A DNA stretch of 64,000 nucleotides. Source: Roseiarcus sp963813195. GTDB taxonomy: Bacteria > Pseudomonadota > Alphaproteobacteria > Rhizobiales > Beijerinckiaceae. Where the stretch lies: contig CAWEYC010000017.1 in NCBI GenBank assembly GCA_963813195.1, positions 62,001 through 126,000 on the forward strand, read 5' to 3'. Below the pieces are notes generated by a model. That model made no database searches. It was not told the origin of the DNA and worked only from the letters and a program-made list of their open reading frames with translations. This document shows, piece by piece, positions 26,316-35,081 of this stretch. How positions within the stretch are numbered: position 1 is the first letter of the stretch; each line of letters begins with the position of its first letter. A program made the position numbers and the translations under genes.

Positions 26316-26522
26316 ATCGCGGTTCGAATCCAACAGCTAGGATTCGCGATCACGCCTTGTTTCTCCTACGACTCCAAGAGTCGTCATTCGGCGCGCGAAG
26401 CGCCGATGCTCGGCGTGTTGGCTGCAGGGCGAGGACTCCGCGCAACGCCGCAATACACTCGCGCCGTCGGCTCCACGTTCCAAAACGATGCATCGAGATT
26501 GCGAGTCGCGATCGAATTTTTC
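26316..26522 (+). ncRNA. possible small RNA: three hairpins plus terminator
   Basis: Between the histone-like gene and gatB lie three stems in a row. The first is ATCGC...GAATCC with GGATTC/GCGAT (26316-26350), the second ACGACTC-caa-GAGTCGT (26368-26384) and the third TCGGCGC-gcgaa-GCGCCGA (26388-26406). A terminator-like stem with T-run follows at 26493-26522. No protein reading frame here has a ribosome site. The arrangement fits a small structured RNA of about 200 bases. No homology is known to me, and the promoter is not evident. Confidence 0.4.
26493..26522 (+). terminator. rho-independent-type terminator
   Basis: The stem TCGA...TTGC / GCGATCGA is followed directly by ATTTTTC. It points rightward, away from the histone-like gene and toward the 3' end of gatB (opposite strand), so it would end a plus-strand transcript from within this intergenic stretch. 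Confidence 0.45.
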
Positions 26523-26627
26523 TTGGAGACAAGCGACATATTTTTGTCGCGCGCGCCCCCGCTTTATATTCGCGCGCGCTGCGATTCGTTGTTGATCATC
26601 CGATTCGCTTGAACTGCAGCGCCCGAA

Positions 26628-28115
26628 TCAAAGGTCGAGTCGCTTCTTCAAAGCGTCGCTGACGGCTTGCGGATTAGCCTTGCCGCCGGTCGCTTTCATT
26701 ACCTGTCCGACGAACCATCCGAGCATGCCGGGCTTGGCCTTCGCTTGCTCGGCCTTGTCCGGATTGGCGGCGACGACAGCTTCGACGGCGCCCTCGATGG
26801 CGCCCGCGTCGGTGACCTGGCGAAGGCCGCGCGCCTCGACCAGGGTGCGCGGATCGACGCCCTTGTCCGGCCCGAGCAGCATGGTCAGAACGTCCTTCGC
26901 GATCTTGCCGGAGATGACGCCCTCGCCGATGAGATCGACGAGGCCCGCGAGCGCGCCGCTGCTCAATCCGGCTTCGGCGACGGCGAGATTGTGGGCGTTC
27001 GCATGGGCGGAAAGATCGCCCATGATCCAATTCGCGACGGCCTTGGCGTCGCGCCTCGCGCCGCCGTGCGTGACGGCTTCCTCGAAGAAGTCGGCGGTCT
27101 CCTTTTCCGCCACCAGGATCGTCGCGTCATAGGGCGAGAGGCCGTATTCGGACATGAAGCGAGCCTTCTTGGCGTCAGGCAGTTCCGGCAGCTTCGCGGC
27201 GAGTTCGTCCACGAAGGCGTCATCGAGTTCGAGCGGCAGCAGGTCGGGATCGGGAAAATAGCGGTAGTCGTGCGCCTCCTCCTTGGAGCGCATCGAGCGC
27301 GTCTCGCCGCGCGTGGGATCGAACAGGCGGGTCTCCTGCTCGATCGCTCCGCCGTCCTCGAGAATAGCGATCTGGCGGCGGGCCTCGACCTCGATCGCCT
27401 GACCGATGAAGCGGATCGAGTTGACGTTCTTGATTTCGCAGCGCGTGCCGAGCGGTTCGCCGGGGCGGCGCACGGAGACATTGACGTCGGCGCGCAGATT
27501 GCCCTTCTCCATATCGCCGTCGCACGAGCCGATGTAGCGCAGGATCGTGCGCAGCTTGCTGACATAGGCCTTCGCGTCGTCGGCCGAGCGCATGTCGGGC
27601 CGGGAGACGATCTCCATCAGCGCGACGCCGGAGCGGTTGAGATCGACGAAGCTCATCGTCGGGGACTGATCGTGCAGCGACTTGCCGGCGTCCTGTTCGA
27701 GGTGCAGGCGTTCGATGCCGACCCTGATCGAATGTTCCGGGGTGAGATCGACCTGGATTTCGCCCTCGCCGACGATCGGATTTTTGTACTGGGAAATCTG
27801 GTAGCCCTGCGGCAGATCGGGATAGAAGTAGTTCTTGCGGTCGAAAGTCGAGCGGTTGTTGATCTTGGCCTTGAGCCCAAGACCGGTGCGCACGGCCTGC
27901 GCAACGCATTCCCGGTTGATGACCGGGAGCATCCCGGGCATTGCGGCGTCGACCAGGGAAACGTGCGTGTTGGGCTCGCCGCCGAAAGCGGTGGACGCAC
28001 CCGAGAACAGCTTGGCGCGCGAGTTGACCTGCGCATGAACCTCCAAGCCGACGATGACCTCCCAGTTTCCCGTCGCGCCCTTGATGAGCTTCGAATTCGC
28101 CGCTGTCGCCGACAT
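26628..28115 (-). CDS. gatB: Asp-tRNA(Asn)/Glu-tRNA(Gln) amidotransferase subunit B
   Basis: GatB binds misacylated Glu-tRNA(Gln) or Asp-tRNA(Asn), phosphorylates the side chain and receives ammonia from GatA. The 495-residue protein has the family N-terminus WEVIVGLEVHAQVNSRAKLFSG, the Zn/Mg-site region FDRKNYFYPDLPQGYQISQ and a C-terminal YqeY-like tail domain (residues 340-495). The ATG at 28115 follows GAAGGACACAAAC, and the upstream frame is non-coding. It lies in the same direction as gatC and gatA, separated by one DUF4188 gene. Confidence 0.96.
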   Translation of the reverse strand: MSATAANSKLIKGATGNWEVIVGLEVHAQVNSRAKLFSGASTAFGGEPNTHVSLVDAAMPGMLPVINRECVAQAVRTGLGLKAKINNRSTFDRKNYFYPDLPQGYQISQYKNPIVGEGEIQVDLTPEHSIRVGIERLHLEQDAGKSLHDQSPTMSFVDLNRSGVALMEIVSRPDMRSADDAKAYVSKLRTILRYIGSCDGDMEKGNLRADVNVSVRRPGEPLGTRCEIKNVNSIRFIGQAIEVEARRQIAILEDGGAIEQETRLFDPTRGETRSMRSKEEAHDYRYFPDPDLLPLELDDAFVDELAAKLPELPDAKKARFMSEYGLSPYDATILVAEKETADFFEEAVTHGGARRDAKAVANWIMGDLSAHANAHNLAVAEAGLSSGALAGLVDLIGEGVISGKIAKDVLTMLLGPDKGVDPRTLVEARGLRQVTDAGAIEGAVEAVVAANPDKAEQAKAKPGMLGWFVGQVMKATGGKANPQAVSDALKKRLDL

Positions 28116-28168
28116 GTTTGTGTCCTTCACCTTAGTTGGGGTCTGCCTACGGCCTGTTCTCACCGCAA

Positions 28169-28657
28169 TCAAGCATCGGGCCCCGGCTGTGGCGCCATGC
28201 GGTCACGCGCGCTGTTCAAGCCCGCCCTCGCCTCGACAAGATCGCCGACGCGGCCGAGCAGGATCGGCGGCATATTGACGTAAATATTCTCGTGCCCGCC
28301 AGGTTCGATCCGATAGGTCTCATGGAATACGCCGACGTCGCCATTGGCGCCGATGGCTCGGTTGAACGCCGCCCAGGCGGGCAGATGCGCCTTGTCGCGC
28401 CCATGCGCATAGGCCTCCAACGCCTCGAACGATCGCCAGTATTGGAGCATGACAATCGTGCGCGCGAACCAGGTTTCAGCTCCGAGGAAACCCAACTCGG
28501 GCTTGGCTTCGAGTTCCCTGATCATACGAGGCATCGCCGCCGCCACCCGGCCCCAGCGGTGCGCTTTCCAAAGCTTGTTGATGCGCACGCCGATGAGGAA
28601 CAGCACGAAGGGGGCCTCGTGGCGCGCCGTCCAGCGTCCCTTGAGCACTTCCGCCAT
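28169..28657 (-). CDS. DUF4188-family (haem-oxygenase-like monooxygenase) protein
   Basis: The 162-residue protein from the ATG at 28657 (AAAGGGCGATC upstream) contains the typical FVLFLIGVRINKLWKAHRWG near the N-terminus, LGAETWFARTIVMLQYWRSF in the middle and GDVGVFHETYRI near the end. This is the DUF4188 pattern, a dimeric ferredoxin-like fold related to antibiotic-biosynthesis monooxygenases and phenylacetaldoxime dehydratase. No cofactor or substrate can be stated. It lies between gatA and gatB, an unusual insertion in that operon. Confidence 0.8.
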   Translation of the reverse strand: MAEVLKGRWTARHEAPFVLFLIGVRINKLWKAHRWGRVAAAMPRMIRELEAKPELGFLGAETWFARTIVMLQYWRSFEALEAYAHGRDKAHLPAWAAFNRAIGANGDVGVFHETYRIEPGGHENIYVNMPPILLGRVGDLVEARAGLNSARDRMAPQPGPDA

Positions 28658-28736
28658 GATCGCCCTTTGCAACTCAGCCCCCTCCACATAGGAGCAAGGA
28701 TGCTCAGCGCGGAGACGCAGTGCGTTCCGGCGCCTC

Positions 28737-30269
28737 TCAGGCCCACCAGGCCTCGGGCAGTCGCGGGCTTCCCGCCGACTGCTCGATGGCATGACCGAGT
28801 GTGAAGAGCGTCTCCTCATCGAACGGGCGGCCGATGACTTGCAAGCCCAGCGGCAAGCCCTCGGCCGACAGTCCCGCCGGGGCGACAAGGCCCGGCAGAC
28901 CCGCCATGTTGACCGTCACTGTGAACACGTCGTTGAGATACATCTCGACCGGGTCCGCCGAGCCCTTCTCGCCAATGCCGAAGGCGGCCGAAGGCGTCGC
29001 GGGCGTCAGGACCGCGTCGACCCCGTCAGCGAAAACTGTTTCGAAGTCGCGCTTGATAAGGGTGCGGATCTTCTGCGCCCGCACGTAATAAGCATCGTAG
29101 TAACCAGCCGACAAAACATAGGTCCCGATCATCAGGCGGCGGCGCACCTCCGCGCCAAAACCCTTGGCCCGTGTCCGTTCGTAGAGGTCGGCGATGTCCG
29201 CGCCGCCCTCACGCAGCCCATAGCGAACGCCGTCGTAGCGCGCCAGATTGCTCGACGCTTCGGCGGGCGCGACGATGTAGTAGGCAGGCAACGCATGGCG
29301 CGTATTCGGCAGCGAAATGTCGACGATCCTGGCTCCAGCCGCGCGCAGCCAATCCGCTCCGCGCCGCCACAGCGCCTCGATTTCGGCGCTCATGCCCTCG
29401 AGGCGATATTCGCGGGGAATGCCGATGGTCAGCCCCTTCACCGAACGTCCGATCGCGGCTTCGTAATCGGGGACCGGCGCGTCCGCGCAAGTCGAATCCT
29501 TCGCATCGGCGCCCGCCATCGAGCGCAGCATGATCGCGCAGTCGCGCACGTTGCGCGCGATCGGGCCGGCCTGATCGAGCGAGGAGGCGAAGGCGACCAT
29601 GCCATATCGCGAGCAGCGTCCGTAGGTGGGCTTGATTCCCGCTGTGCCGGTGAACGCGGCGGGCTGGCGGATCGAGCCGCCGGTGTCGCTCGCTGTCGCC
29701 GCCAGGCACAGGCGCGCCGCCACTGCGGCCGCCGACCCACCCGACGACCCGCCGGGCGTCAACAGGCCGCGCCTGTCGCCCTCTAGCGCGGCGCGGGCCT
29801 TCTCGACGCTCCAATTCGGCGGCAGCCAAGGCGATGCAACCGGACCGTAGTAGGAGGTTTCGTTCGACGAACCCATCGCGAACTCGTCCATGTTCAGCTT
29901 GCCCAGCATCACCGCGCCATCGCGCCACAAATGCGCGGTGACGGTCGATTCATAGGGCGGCTTGAAGCGGTCGAGGATGTGGCTGCACGCCTGTGTATGG
30001 ACACCCTCTGTTGCATAGAGGTCCTTGACGCCTACCGGCAGTCCTTCTAGTGGCCCGGCCGCCCCCTGTGCAATACGGACGTCGCTCGCTCGCGCCATTT
30101 CCAGCGCTTGGTCCGCCGTGATGGCGACGTAGGCGTTCAGTCCCCTGGCGCGTTCGATCGCGCTAAGGTGCGCCTCAGTCAATTCGACGCTCGACAGCTG
30201 GCGCGATTGCAGCGCGTCACGGGCTTCTGCGAGGGTCAGTGAGGTGAGTTGGGTCAAGTCGGGTTCCAT
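28737..30269 (-). CDS. gatA: Asp-tRNA(Asn)/Glu-tRNA(Gln) amidotransferase subunit A
   Basis: GatA is the glutaminase half of the transamidosome and supplies ammonia to GatB. The 510-residue amidase-signature protein has the catalytic Lys in GLPVGVKDLYATEG, the Gly/Ser-rich loop TPGGSSGGSAAAVAARL and the nucleophilic Ser in SDTGGSIRQPAAFTG. The ATG at 30269 gives the usual start MEPDLTQLTSLTLAEARDAL. Longer frames upstream overlap gatC. It follows gatC by 31 bp. Confidence 0.96.
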   Translation of the reverse strand: MEPDLTQLTSLTLAEARDALQSRQLSSVELTEAHLSAIERARGLNAYVAITADQALEMARASDVRIAQGAAGPLEGLPVGVKDLYATEGVHTQACSHILDRFKPPYESTVTAHLWRDGAVMLGKLNMDEFAMGSSNETSYYGPVASPWLPPNWSVEKARAALEGDRRGLLTPGGSSGGSAAAVAARLCLAATASDTGGSIRQPAAFTGTAGIKPTYGRCSRYGMVAFASSLDQAGPIARNVRDCAIMLRSMAGADAKDSTCADAPVPDYEAAIGRSVKGLTIGIPREYRLEGMSAEIEALWRRGADWLRAAGARIVDISLPNTRHALPAYYIVAPAEASSNLARYDGVRYGLREGGADIADLYERTRAKGFGAEVRRRLMIGTYVLSAGYYDAYYVRAQKIRTLIKRDFETVFADGVDAVLTPATPSAAFGIGEKGSADPVEMYLNDVFTVTVNMAGLPGLVAPAGLSAEGLPLGLQVIGRPFDEETLFTLGHAIEQSAGSPRLPEAWWA

Positions 30270-30300
30270 CTCAAGCGAAAGGAAAGACGGCGGGACGCCT

Positions 30301-30588
30301 TCATTCGATGACTTTAGGCACGACAAAGAAACCATCTTCGGCGACCGGCGCGTTGGCCAGGATCAGAGGCTCGATCTCGCCATCCGTGACGACGTCTTCG
30401 CGCATCGGCAACTTCATCGGGATGACAGACGTCATTGGCTCGACCCCGGAGACGTCGACGGCGCTCAGTTCCTCGACAAAGGCGAGGATGGCGTTGATCT
30501 CGTTCTGCAGATGCGGAACTTCCGCGTCGGTCACGGCGATGCGGGCGAGCCGCGCAATGCGGCGGACGGCGGCCTGATCCACAGACAT
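30301..30588 (-). CDS. gatC: Asp-tRNA(Asn)/Glu-tRNA(Gln) amidotransferase subunit C
   Basis: The 95-residue protein wraps around GatA and GatB to stabilise the complex. The standard pattern is present: SVDQAAVRRIARLARIAV at the start, LQNEINAILAFVEEL in the middle and FFVVPKVIE at the end. The ATG follows AAGGAGCCGTC. It is the first gene of the leftward gat run and is divergent from ruvX with a 97-bp intergenic promoter region. Confidence 0.95.
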   Translation of the reverse strand: MSVDQAAVRRIARLARIAVTDAEVPHLQNEINAILAFVEELSAVDVSGVEPMTSVIPMKLPMREDVVTDGEIEPLILANAPVAEDGFFVVPKVIE

Positions 30589-30685
30589 GACGGCTCCTTC
30601 AACTCGCGCCTATCGAAAGCGCGCCCTATAGCATCGCGCGCTTCGCCGTGGCAACGCGGGGCGCGGCGTGCTAGCGCTCGCGTCC

Positions 30686-31192
30686 ATGTCCTTTGCCGCG
30701 CTCAACCTCGAAGACCTGGCTGCGATCCTGCCCGCCAGGGCGCGGCTGATCGGCATCGACCTTGGAACGAAGACCATCGGGCTCGCGCTCTCCGACGTCG
30801 AGCGGCGCATCGCGACGCCGCTCGTCACCTTGGCGCGCGCGCAGTTCTCGCGCGACGCGCAGGCGCTGAGCGCGCAGATCCGCAAATTCGATGCCTTCGC
30901 TCTCGTTCTCGGCCTGCCGCTCAACATGGATGGCGGCGAAGGTCCGCGCGCTCAAGCGACGCGCGCGTTCGCCCGCAATTTCGCTCGAATTGATCCGACG
31001 CCGGTCGTCTTCTGGGACGAGCGTCTGTCCACTGCCGCGGTCACGCGCGCTTTGATCGCCAACGATGTCTCACGGGCGCGCCGCGCCGAGGTCGTCGACC
31101 GGATGGCGGCCGCCTACATCCTGCAAGGCGCGCTCGACCGGCTCGCGCTCATGCTGCGCGCCGCTGGAGGCGACGAAACATCCCAGCCCTGA
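30686..31192 (+). CDS. ruvX: putative pre-16S rRNA nuclease / Holliday-junction resolvase-like YqgF
   Basis: The 168-residue RNase H-fold protein has the strand LIGIDLGTKTIGLALSD with the first catalytic Asp, LVLGLPLNMDGGEGPRA, and FWDERLSTAAVTRALI with the Glu-Arg pair. The family matures the 5' end of 16S rRNA and may also cut branched DNA. The ATG at 30686 was chosen over an upstream in-frame codon because the conserved N-terminal segment begins soon after it. It overlaps no other gene and is followed by a small conserved gene. Confidence 0.92.
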   Translation: MSFAALNLEDLAAILPARARLIGIDLGTKTIGLALSDVERRIATPLVTLARAQFSRDAQALSAQIRKFDAFALVLGLPLNMDGGEGPRAQATRAFARNFARIDPTPVVFWDERLSTAAVTRALIANDVSRARRAEVVDRMAAAYILQGALDRLALMLRAAGGDETSQP

Positions 31193-31287
31193 TGCTCGCA
31201 TTGGCGCTTGTAATCGACCGTCCTCGCGGTATACACGTTATGCGCGTATTGGGCGCCAAACGGCGACGCGGGAGGGGCGATCGGGCA

Positions 31288-31560
31288 ATGGCCGGGTTTT
31301 CCAGCGAGGGTCTTGACCACGGGACCGAGCAGCGCGAGACAAACTCGCCTGCGTCGTCGCCGGCGCATGCGCGCGCGGCCGAGGTGGCCCGCTATCTCGC
31401 GGACATGACGGCGCAACTCGAATTGATGGCGAACTCGGCCCAGCTCGATTTGCTGGCCTATTTTCTCGCCATGGCGCGATCGGAAGCCGAGCAGCAGGCC
31501 CGAACGCCGTCCGCCGACGCGGGTACGCTTAGCGGGGATCGTCTTCGCCGCCGGCCGTGA
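31288..31560 (+). CDS. small helical protein of unknown function
   Basis: The 90-residue product starts at an ATG after GGGAGGGGCGATC. Its centre is an amphipathic helix pair: AAEVARYLADMTAQLELMAN and LDLLAYFLAMARSEAEQQ. Similar short proteins are common in Rhizobiales with no assigned role. It follows ruvX and overlaps the 3' end of dprA on the other strand by 32 bp. Confidence 0.65.
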   Translation: MAGFSSEGLDHGTEQRETNSPASSPAHARAAEVARYLADMTAQLELMANSAQLDLLAYFLAMARSEAEQQARTPSADAGTLSGDRLRRRP

Positions 31561-32776
31561 CGAGCGCCACGCGGTTGCCGCCGCAATATTCGATCCGCCC
31601 GGCGAGATCGAGTTCGACGATCGCTTGGCGAATTGTTCTCACGTCCAGTTCGGCGGCGCGCGCGAGGTCGTCGATTGAAATCGGCGCGGGGCCGAGAAGC
31701 GCCTCGACGCGCCGGCGATCTGCGTCGACGCCGACCGCATCGGGGAATTCGCGCGGGGCGGTCTCGTCTAGCGAGTTGCCAAAACGCGCGCGCGGCGTCG
31801 CCTCGGGATCGACATCGAACAAAGGATGCTCGCCCCACAGGGGCTCGCCGGTCTCGCCTGGACCCTCCTCGAAAATCGAGAACGGGTCGCGCGCGCGCAA
31901 GGGATCGATGACAAAGAGCACGTCCTCGACCCGGGCGCAGAGGTAGGCGCCGTCGCGCAGGAGATCGTTCGTCCCCTCCGCGCGCGGATCGAGCGGCGAG
32001 CCGGGCGCGGCGAAGACCTCGCGGTTCTGCTCGGCGGCGAATTTGGCCGTGATGAGCGATCCAGAGCCGCGGGCCGCCTCGACGACAACCGTTCCGAGCG
32101 ACAGGCCGGATACGAGGCGGTTGCGACGCGGAAAATCCCGACCCCGCGGTTCCCATTCGAGCGGCATTTCCGAGACGATCGCGCCATATTCGGCGATCCG
32201 CGGCAAGAGAGCGACCGCCTCCGGCGGATAGGGCTTCGTGTGGCCGCCCGCCAGAACGCCGATCGTGCCGGTCTCCAACGACGCGACATGGGCGCGCTGA
32301 TCGACCCCGCGCGCCAAGCCGGAGACCACGATGTATCCGGCTTGACCGAGGCCGCGTGCGAGACGGTCCGCGAAGGTCAAGCCGGCCGCCGAGGCGTTGC
32401 GCGAGCCGACGATGGCGATCGCGGGTTGCTGCATCGCCTCTTCGCGGCCGCGCAGGGCGAGGATCGGCGGCGCGGCGTCGATCCGCCGCAGCGCCGGGGG
32501 ATATTCCGGCTCGCCGAGGGCGATGAATTGTATGCCGATCTTGCGGGCGAGGGCGAACTCGCGCTCGACCTCCTCCACGCTGGCGACGCGGATCGGTCGT
32601 TTCGCGCCGCCGCGCTGGGCGAGGTCCGGCAGCGCGTCAAGCGCGGCGCGCGCGCCGCCGCAATTGTCGACGAGCGTCCGGAATGTCCGCGGACCGACGT
32701 TCTCCGAGCGGATCAAACGCAACCAGTCGAACCGCTGGTCGTCGCTGAGCCGCGCGCCCTTGGGACTGCTGGTCAC
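31529..32776 (-). CDS. dprA: DNA-processing protein DprA
   Basis: DprA binds incoming single-stranded DNA and loads RecA during transformation. The 415-residue protein has an N-terminal SAM-like helical domain (1-75), a Rossmann-like DprA core with AIVGSRNASAAGLTFADRLA, SGLARGVDQRAH, FPRRNRLVSGLS and GSGSLITAKFAAEQNREVFA, and a C-terminal winged helix (about 335-400). Translation starts with GTG (32776) after AAGGATTGAG, one base from the plsY stop. It is the third gene of the pyrC-like/plsY/dprA run typical of Rhizobiales. Confidence 0.94.
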   Translation of the reverse strand: MTSSPKGARLSDDQRFDWLRLIRSENVGPRTFRTLVDNCGGARAALDALPDLAQRGGAKRPIRVASVEEVEREFALARKIGIQFIALGEPEYPPALRRIDAAPPILALRGREEAMQQPAIAIVGSRNASAAGLTFADRLARGLGQAGYIVVSGLARGVDQRAHVASLETGTIGVLAGGHTKPYPPEAVALLPRIAEYGAIVSEMPLEWEPRGRDFPRRNRLVSGLSLGTVVVEAARGSGSLITAKFAAEQNREVFAAPGSPLDPRAEGTNDLLRDGAYLCARVEDVLFVIDPLRARDPFSIFEEGPGETGEPLWGEHPLFDVDPEATPRARFGNSLDETAPREFPDAVGVDADRRRVEALLGPAPISIDDLARAAELDVRTIRQAIVELDLAGRIEYCGGNRVALVTAGGEDDPR

Positions 32777-32777
32777 C

Positions 32778-33386
32778 TCAATCCTTTCGTCCGATTTTCG
32801 TTTCCGTTCCGTCGATCAAGCGCTTGATATTGGCGCTGTGCCGGATCCAAAGCAGCAGCGCGAGCATTCCAAAAGCGGAGGCGATATCGCTCCGTCCCGT
32901 CGCCAAGGCGACCACGACCGCCGCGACGCTCGCTGTGAGCGCCGCGGCCGAGGAATAGCGAGTGAGAGCCGCAACCGCGAGCCACACGATCGCGAAGGCG
33001 ATCGCCGCGGGCCAGCAGGCGCCGATCAAACCGCCGAGGAAGGTGGCGACGCCCTTGCCACCGCGAAAGCGCAACCAGACGGGATAGAGATGGCCCAAGA
33101 AGGCGCCCGCCGCCGCGGCGAGGGCAGCGGCTTCCTCATGAAACAGGATCGTCGCCAGCATGTAGGCGACAGTGGCCTTGAGCGCGTCGAGAACCAGCGT
33201 CGCCGCCGCCAAGTCCTTGCGGCCGGTGCGCAGCACATTGGTGGCGCCGATGTTGCCGGAACCAATCGTGCGCAAGTCCGCCGTTCCCGCGATGCGGGTC
33301 AAAATCAGGCCAAACGGAATCGAGCCGAGAGTGTAGCCCAAAGCGAGTGCGAGAACCGCCAAAATGCCATCTAGTGAAATCGCCAT
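32778..33386 (-). CDS. plsY: glycerol-3-phosphate acyltransferase PlsY
   Basis: PlsY transfers an acyl group from acyl-phosphate to glycerol-3-phosphate, the first step of phospholipid synthesis, in the inner membrane. The 202-residue protein has five hydrophobic helices and all three family motifs: GSIPFGLIL, GSGNIGATNVLRTG and FRGGKGVATFLGG (acyl-phosphate binding). It lies between the dihydroorotase-like gene and dprA with minimal spacing. Confidence 0.95.
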   Translation of the reverse strand: MAISLDGILAVLALALGYTLGSIPFGLILTRIAGTADLRTIGSGNIGATNVLRTGRKDLAAATLVLDALKATVAYMLATILFHEEAAALAAAAGAFLGHLYPVWLRFRGGKGVATFLGGLIGACWPAAIAFAIVWLAVAALTRYSSAAALTASVAAVVVALATGRSDIASAFGMLALLLWIRHSANIKRLIDGTETKIGRKD

Positions 33387-33428
33387 GGGCGGCGTTCGCC
33401 TCGCAACGCAGGAATTCTGCCGCGAAGC

Positions 33429-34721
33429 CTATTCGTGCGCGACCCTTCCCGCAACCAGCGTCATCTTCACCCTGCCTTCGAGCCGCGCCTCGTCGAAGGG
33501 GGTATTGCGGCAACGCGAGTGCAGCGTCGCTGGATCGAGCACGAACGGCTCCTCCGGATCGAAGCGGATCAGGTCGGCTGGCGCGCCGACCGCGAGGCGA
33601 CCGCTGGGAAGTCCGAGGATTTCAGCTGGTCGGGTCGTCATCGCGCGCAAAAGCCGGGGCAGGGCGATGGCGCCCGCCGACACCAGACGCAGGCTCGCGG
33701 CGAGCATCGTCTCGACGCCGATCGCGCCCGCCGCCGCTTCGGCGAAAGGCAACCGCTTGGTCTCGACGTCCTGTGGATCGTGATCGGAGACGATCACGTC
33801 GATGAGGCCGGCGTTCAAGGCTTCGACTAGCGCGAGACGCTCGTCTTCACCCCGAAGCGGCGGATTCAATTTGAGGAAGGTGCGGTAGTCGCCGACGTCG
33901 ATCTCGTTGAGCGTGATGTTGTTGATCGAGACGCCGCAACTGACAGGCAGTCCCGCTTGCCGCGCGCGCGCCATCGCTTCGAGCGAGAGCTGGTTGGAGA
34001 CGAACACGGCGTGATAGCGGGCGCCGGTCAGCGCCACGAGGCGAAGATCGCGCTCCAGCACGATTGTTTCCGCCTCGCGCGGAATCCCGGGAAGGCCGAG
34101 CCGACTGGCCCGTTCGCCCTCGGCCATCACCCCGTCGCCGCGAAGGTCGCGATCCTCGCAAATGTGCATGACGAGGGCGCCGAAATCGCGCGCGTAGGTC
34201 AGCGCGCGCCGCATCGTCTGCGCGTTGGCGAGGCTGTTGGGGCCGTCGGAGAAGGCGACGGCGCCGGCTTCGGCGAGCAGGCCGATCTCCGCGATCTCTC
34301 GCCCCTCCAGGCCCTTTGTCAGGGCTGCGGACGGCAGCACGCGCACCTTGGCGGTGTCGCGCGCGCGGCGTAGGATGAAATCGACCACGGCGGGATCGTC
34401 GACGGGCGGATTGGTGTCCGGACGAGCGACGAGCGTCGTGACGCCGCCCGCCGCCGCCGCGGCGCTCGCGCTCGCGATCGTCTCTCGATGCTCCGCGCCG
34501 GGCTCGCCGATGAAGGCGCGCATGTCGATGAGCCCCGGTGCGACCACGTCCCCGCCGCAATCGACGAGCCTCGCTTCGGCGGGGACTGCATCGCGCGTCA
34601 CCGCCGCGCCCAGCGCCGCGATGCGCCCATCGACGACGAGCGCGCCGCCGCGCTCCTCTCGCATCTCTGCGGGATCGATCAGGCGGGCGTTGAGGAGAGC
34701 GATGGGACGGGGATGGGGCAC
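33429..34721 (-). CDS. dihydroorotase-like protein lacking the HxH metal motif
   Basis: The 430-residue amidohydrolase-fold protein aligns along its whole length with class I dihydroorotase (APGLIDMRAFIGEPGAEHRE; TNPPVDDPAVVDFI; SDHDPQDVETKRLPFAEAAA; GRLAVGAPADLIRFDPEE). At the place where active enzymes have the zinc ligands HxH (DxHxHLR), this protein reads DMRAF. Such forms are non-catalytic partners that scaffold aspartate transcarbamoylase (PyrB), often encoded just upstream. Here pyrB is not present, and a tRNA-Arg lies upstream instead. I chose the GTG at 34721 (typical length). A TTG at 34805 is the only longer option in view. Confidence 0.85.
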   Translation of the reverse strand: MPHPRPIALLNARLIDPAEMREERGGALVVDGRIAALGAAVTRDAVPAEARLVDCGGDVVAPGLIDMRAFIGEPGAEHRETIASASAAAAAGGVTTLVARPDTNPPVDDPAVVDFILRRARDTAKVRVLPSAALTKGLEGREIAEIGLLAEAGAVAFSDGPNSLANAQTMRRALTYARDFGALVMHICEDRDLRGDGVMAEGERASRLGLPGIPREAETIVLERDLRLVALTGARYHAVFVSNQLSLEAMARARQAGLPVSCGVSINNITLNEIDVGDYRTFLKLNPPLRGEDERLALVEALNAGLIDVIVSDHDPQDVETKRLPFAEAAAGAIGVETMLAASLRLVSAGAIALPRLLRAMTTRPAEILGLPSGRLAVGAPADLIRFDPEEPFVLDPATLHSRCRNTPFDEARLEGRVKMTLVAGRVAHE

Positions 34722-34862
34722 GGGCGCTTGGATTAGCCGCGCCAGGCGGCGCAGGCAAGGCCGGAACGCCGGCGGATCCAACTCGGCACTTGCCTGCCCC
34801 GGCAAAAACGTTTAGACGGCGCCTCTACCGCACGGGAGCGCTTTCCCGTCGCGACGGCATGC

Positions 34863-34939
34863 GCGCCCGTAGCTCAGCTGGATAGAGCACCAGACTACGA
34901 ATCTGGGGGTCAGGAGTTCGAATCTCTTCGGGCGCGCCA
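34863..34939 (+). tRNA. tRNA-Arg (anticodon ACG)
   Basis: Acceptor GCGCCCG (34863-34869) pairs with CGGGCGC (34929-34935). The discriminator is G, and CCA is encoded at 34937-34939. The D arm is GCTC-AGCTGGATA-GAGC. The anticodon loop CTACGAA carries ACG, which is deaminated to ICG. The T arm is AGGAGTTCGAATCTCTT. A small toxin island follows directly, consistent with use of the 3' end as an integration site. Confidence 0.97.
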
Positions 34940-34943
34940 TTTC
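34931..34943 (+). repeat. possible attachment-site half at the tRNA-Arg 3' end
   Basis: GGCGCGCCATTTC covers the last bases of tRNA-Arg and four bases beyond. The same 13 bases recur at 37523-37535, and the 17 bases after each copy are also similar (11 of 17 match). The 2.6 kb between them hold the toxin/immunity genes. No integrase is visible inside. Confidence 0.4.
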
Positions 34944-35081
34944 TGACACCACTCTGTACAGGTGTGCGAACACCGTCGCGCTCCCCACCCGTCATCTGGC
35001 TGCCCACGACCCGCAACGCGCGCGCGGCTGTGCGCTTTGAGCATTGCTCCTGTCGCGCCACCTTCGTCGCGCGAGCCGCGC

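Noticed and set aside
26321..26331. GGTTCGAATCC, resembling a tRNA T arm
   Set aside because: No acceptor, D or anticodon arm can be drawn around it. It is part of a simple hairpin (26316-26350).
26184..26662. Two overlapping plus-strand frames upstream of gatB
   Set aside because: They have no ribosome sites or recognisable domains. They cross three hairpins and a terminator, and one of them runs into the 3' end of gatB.
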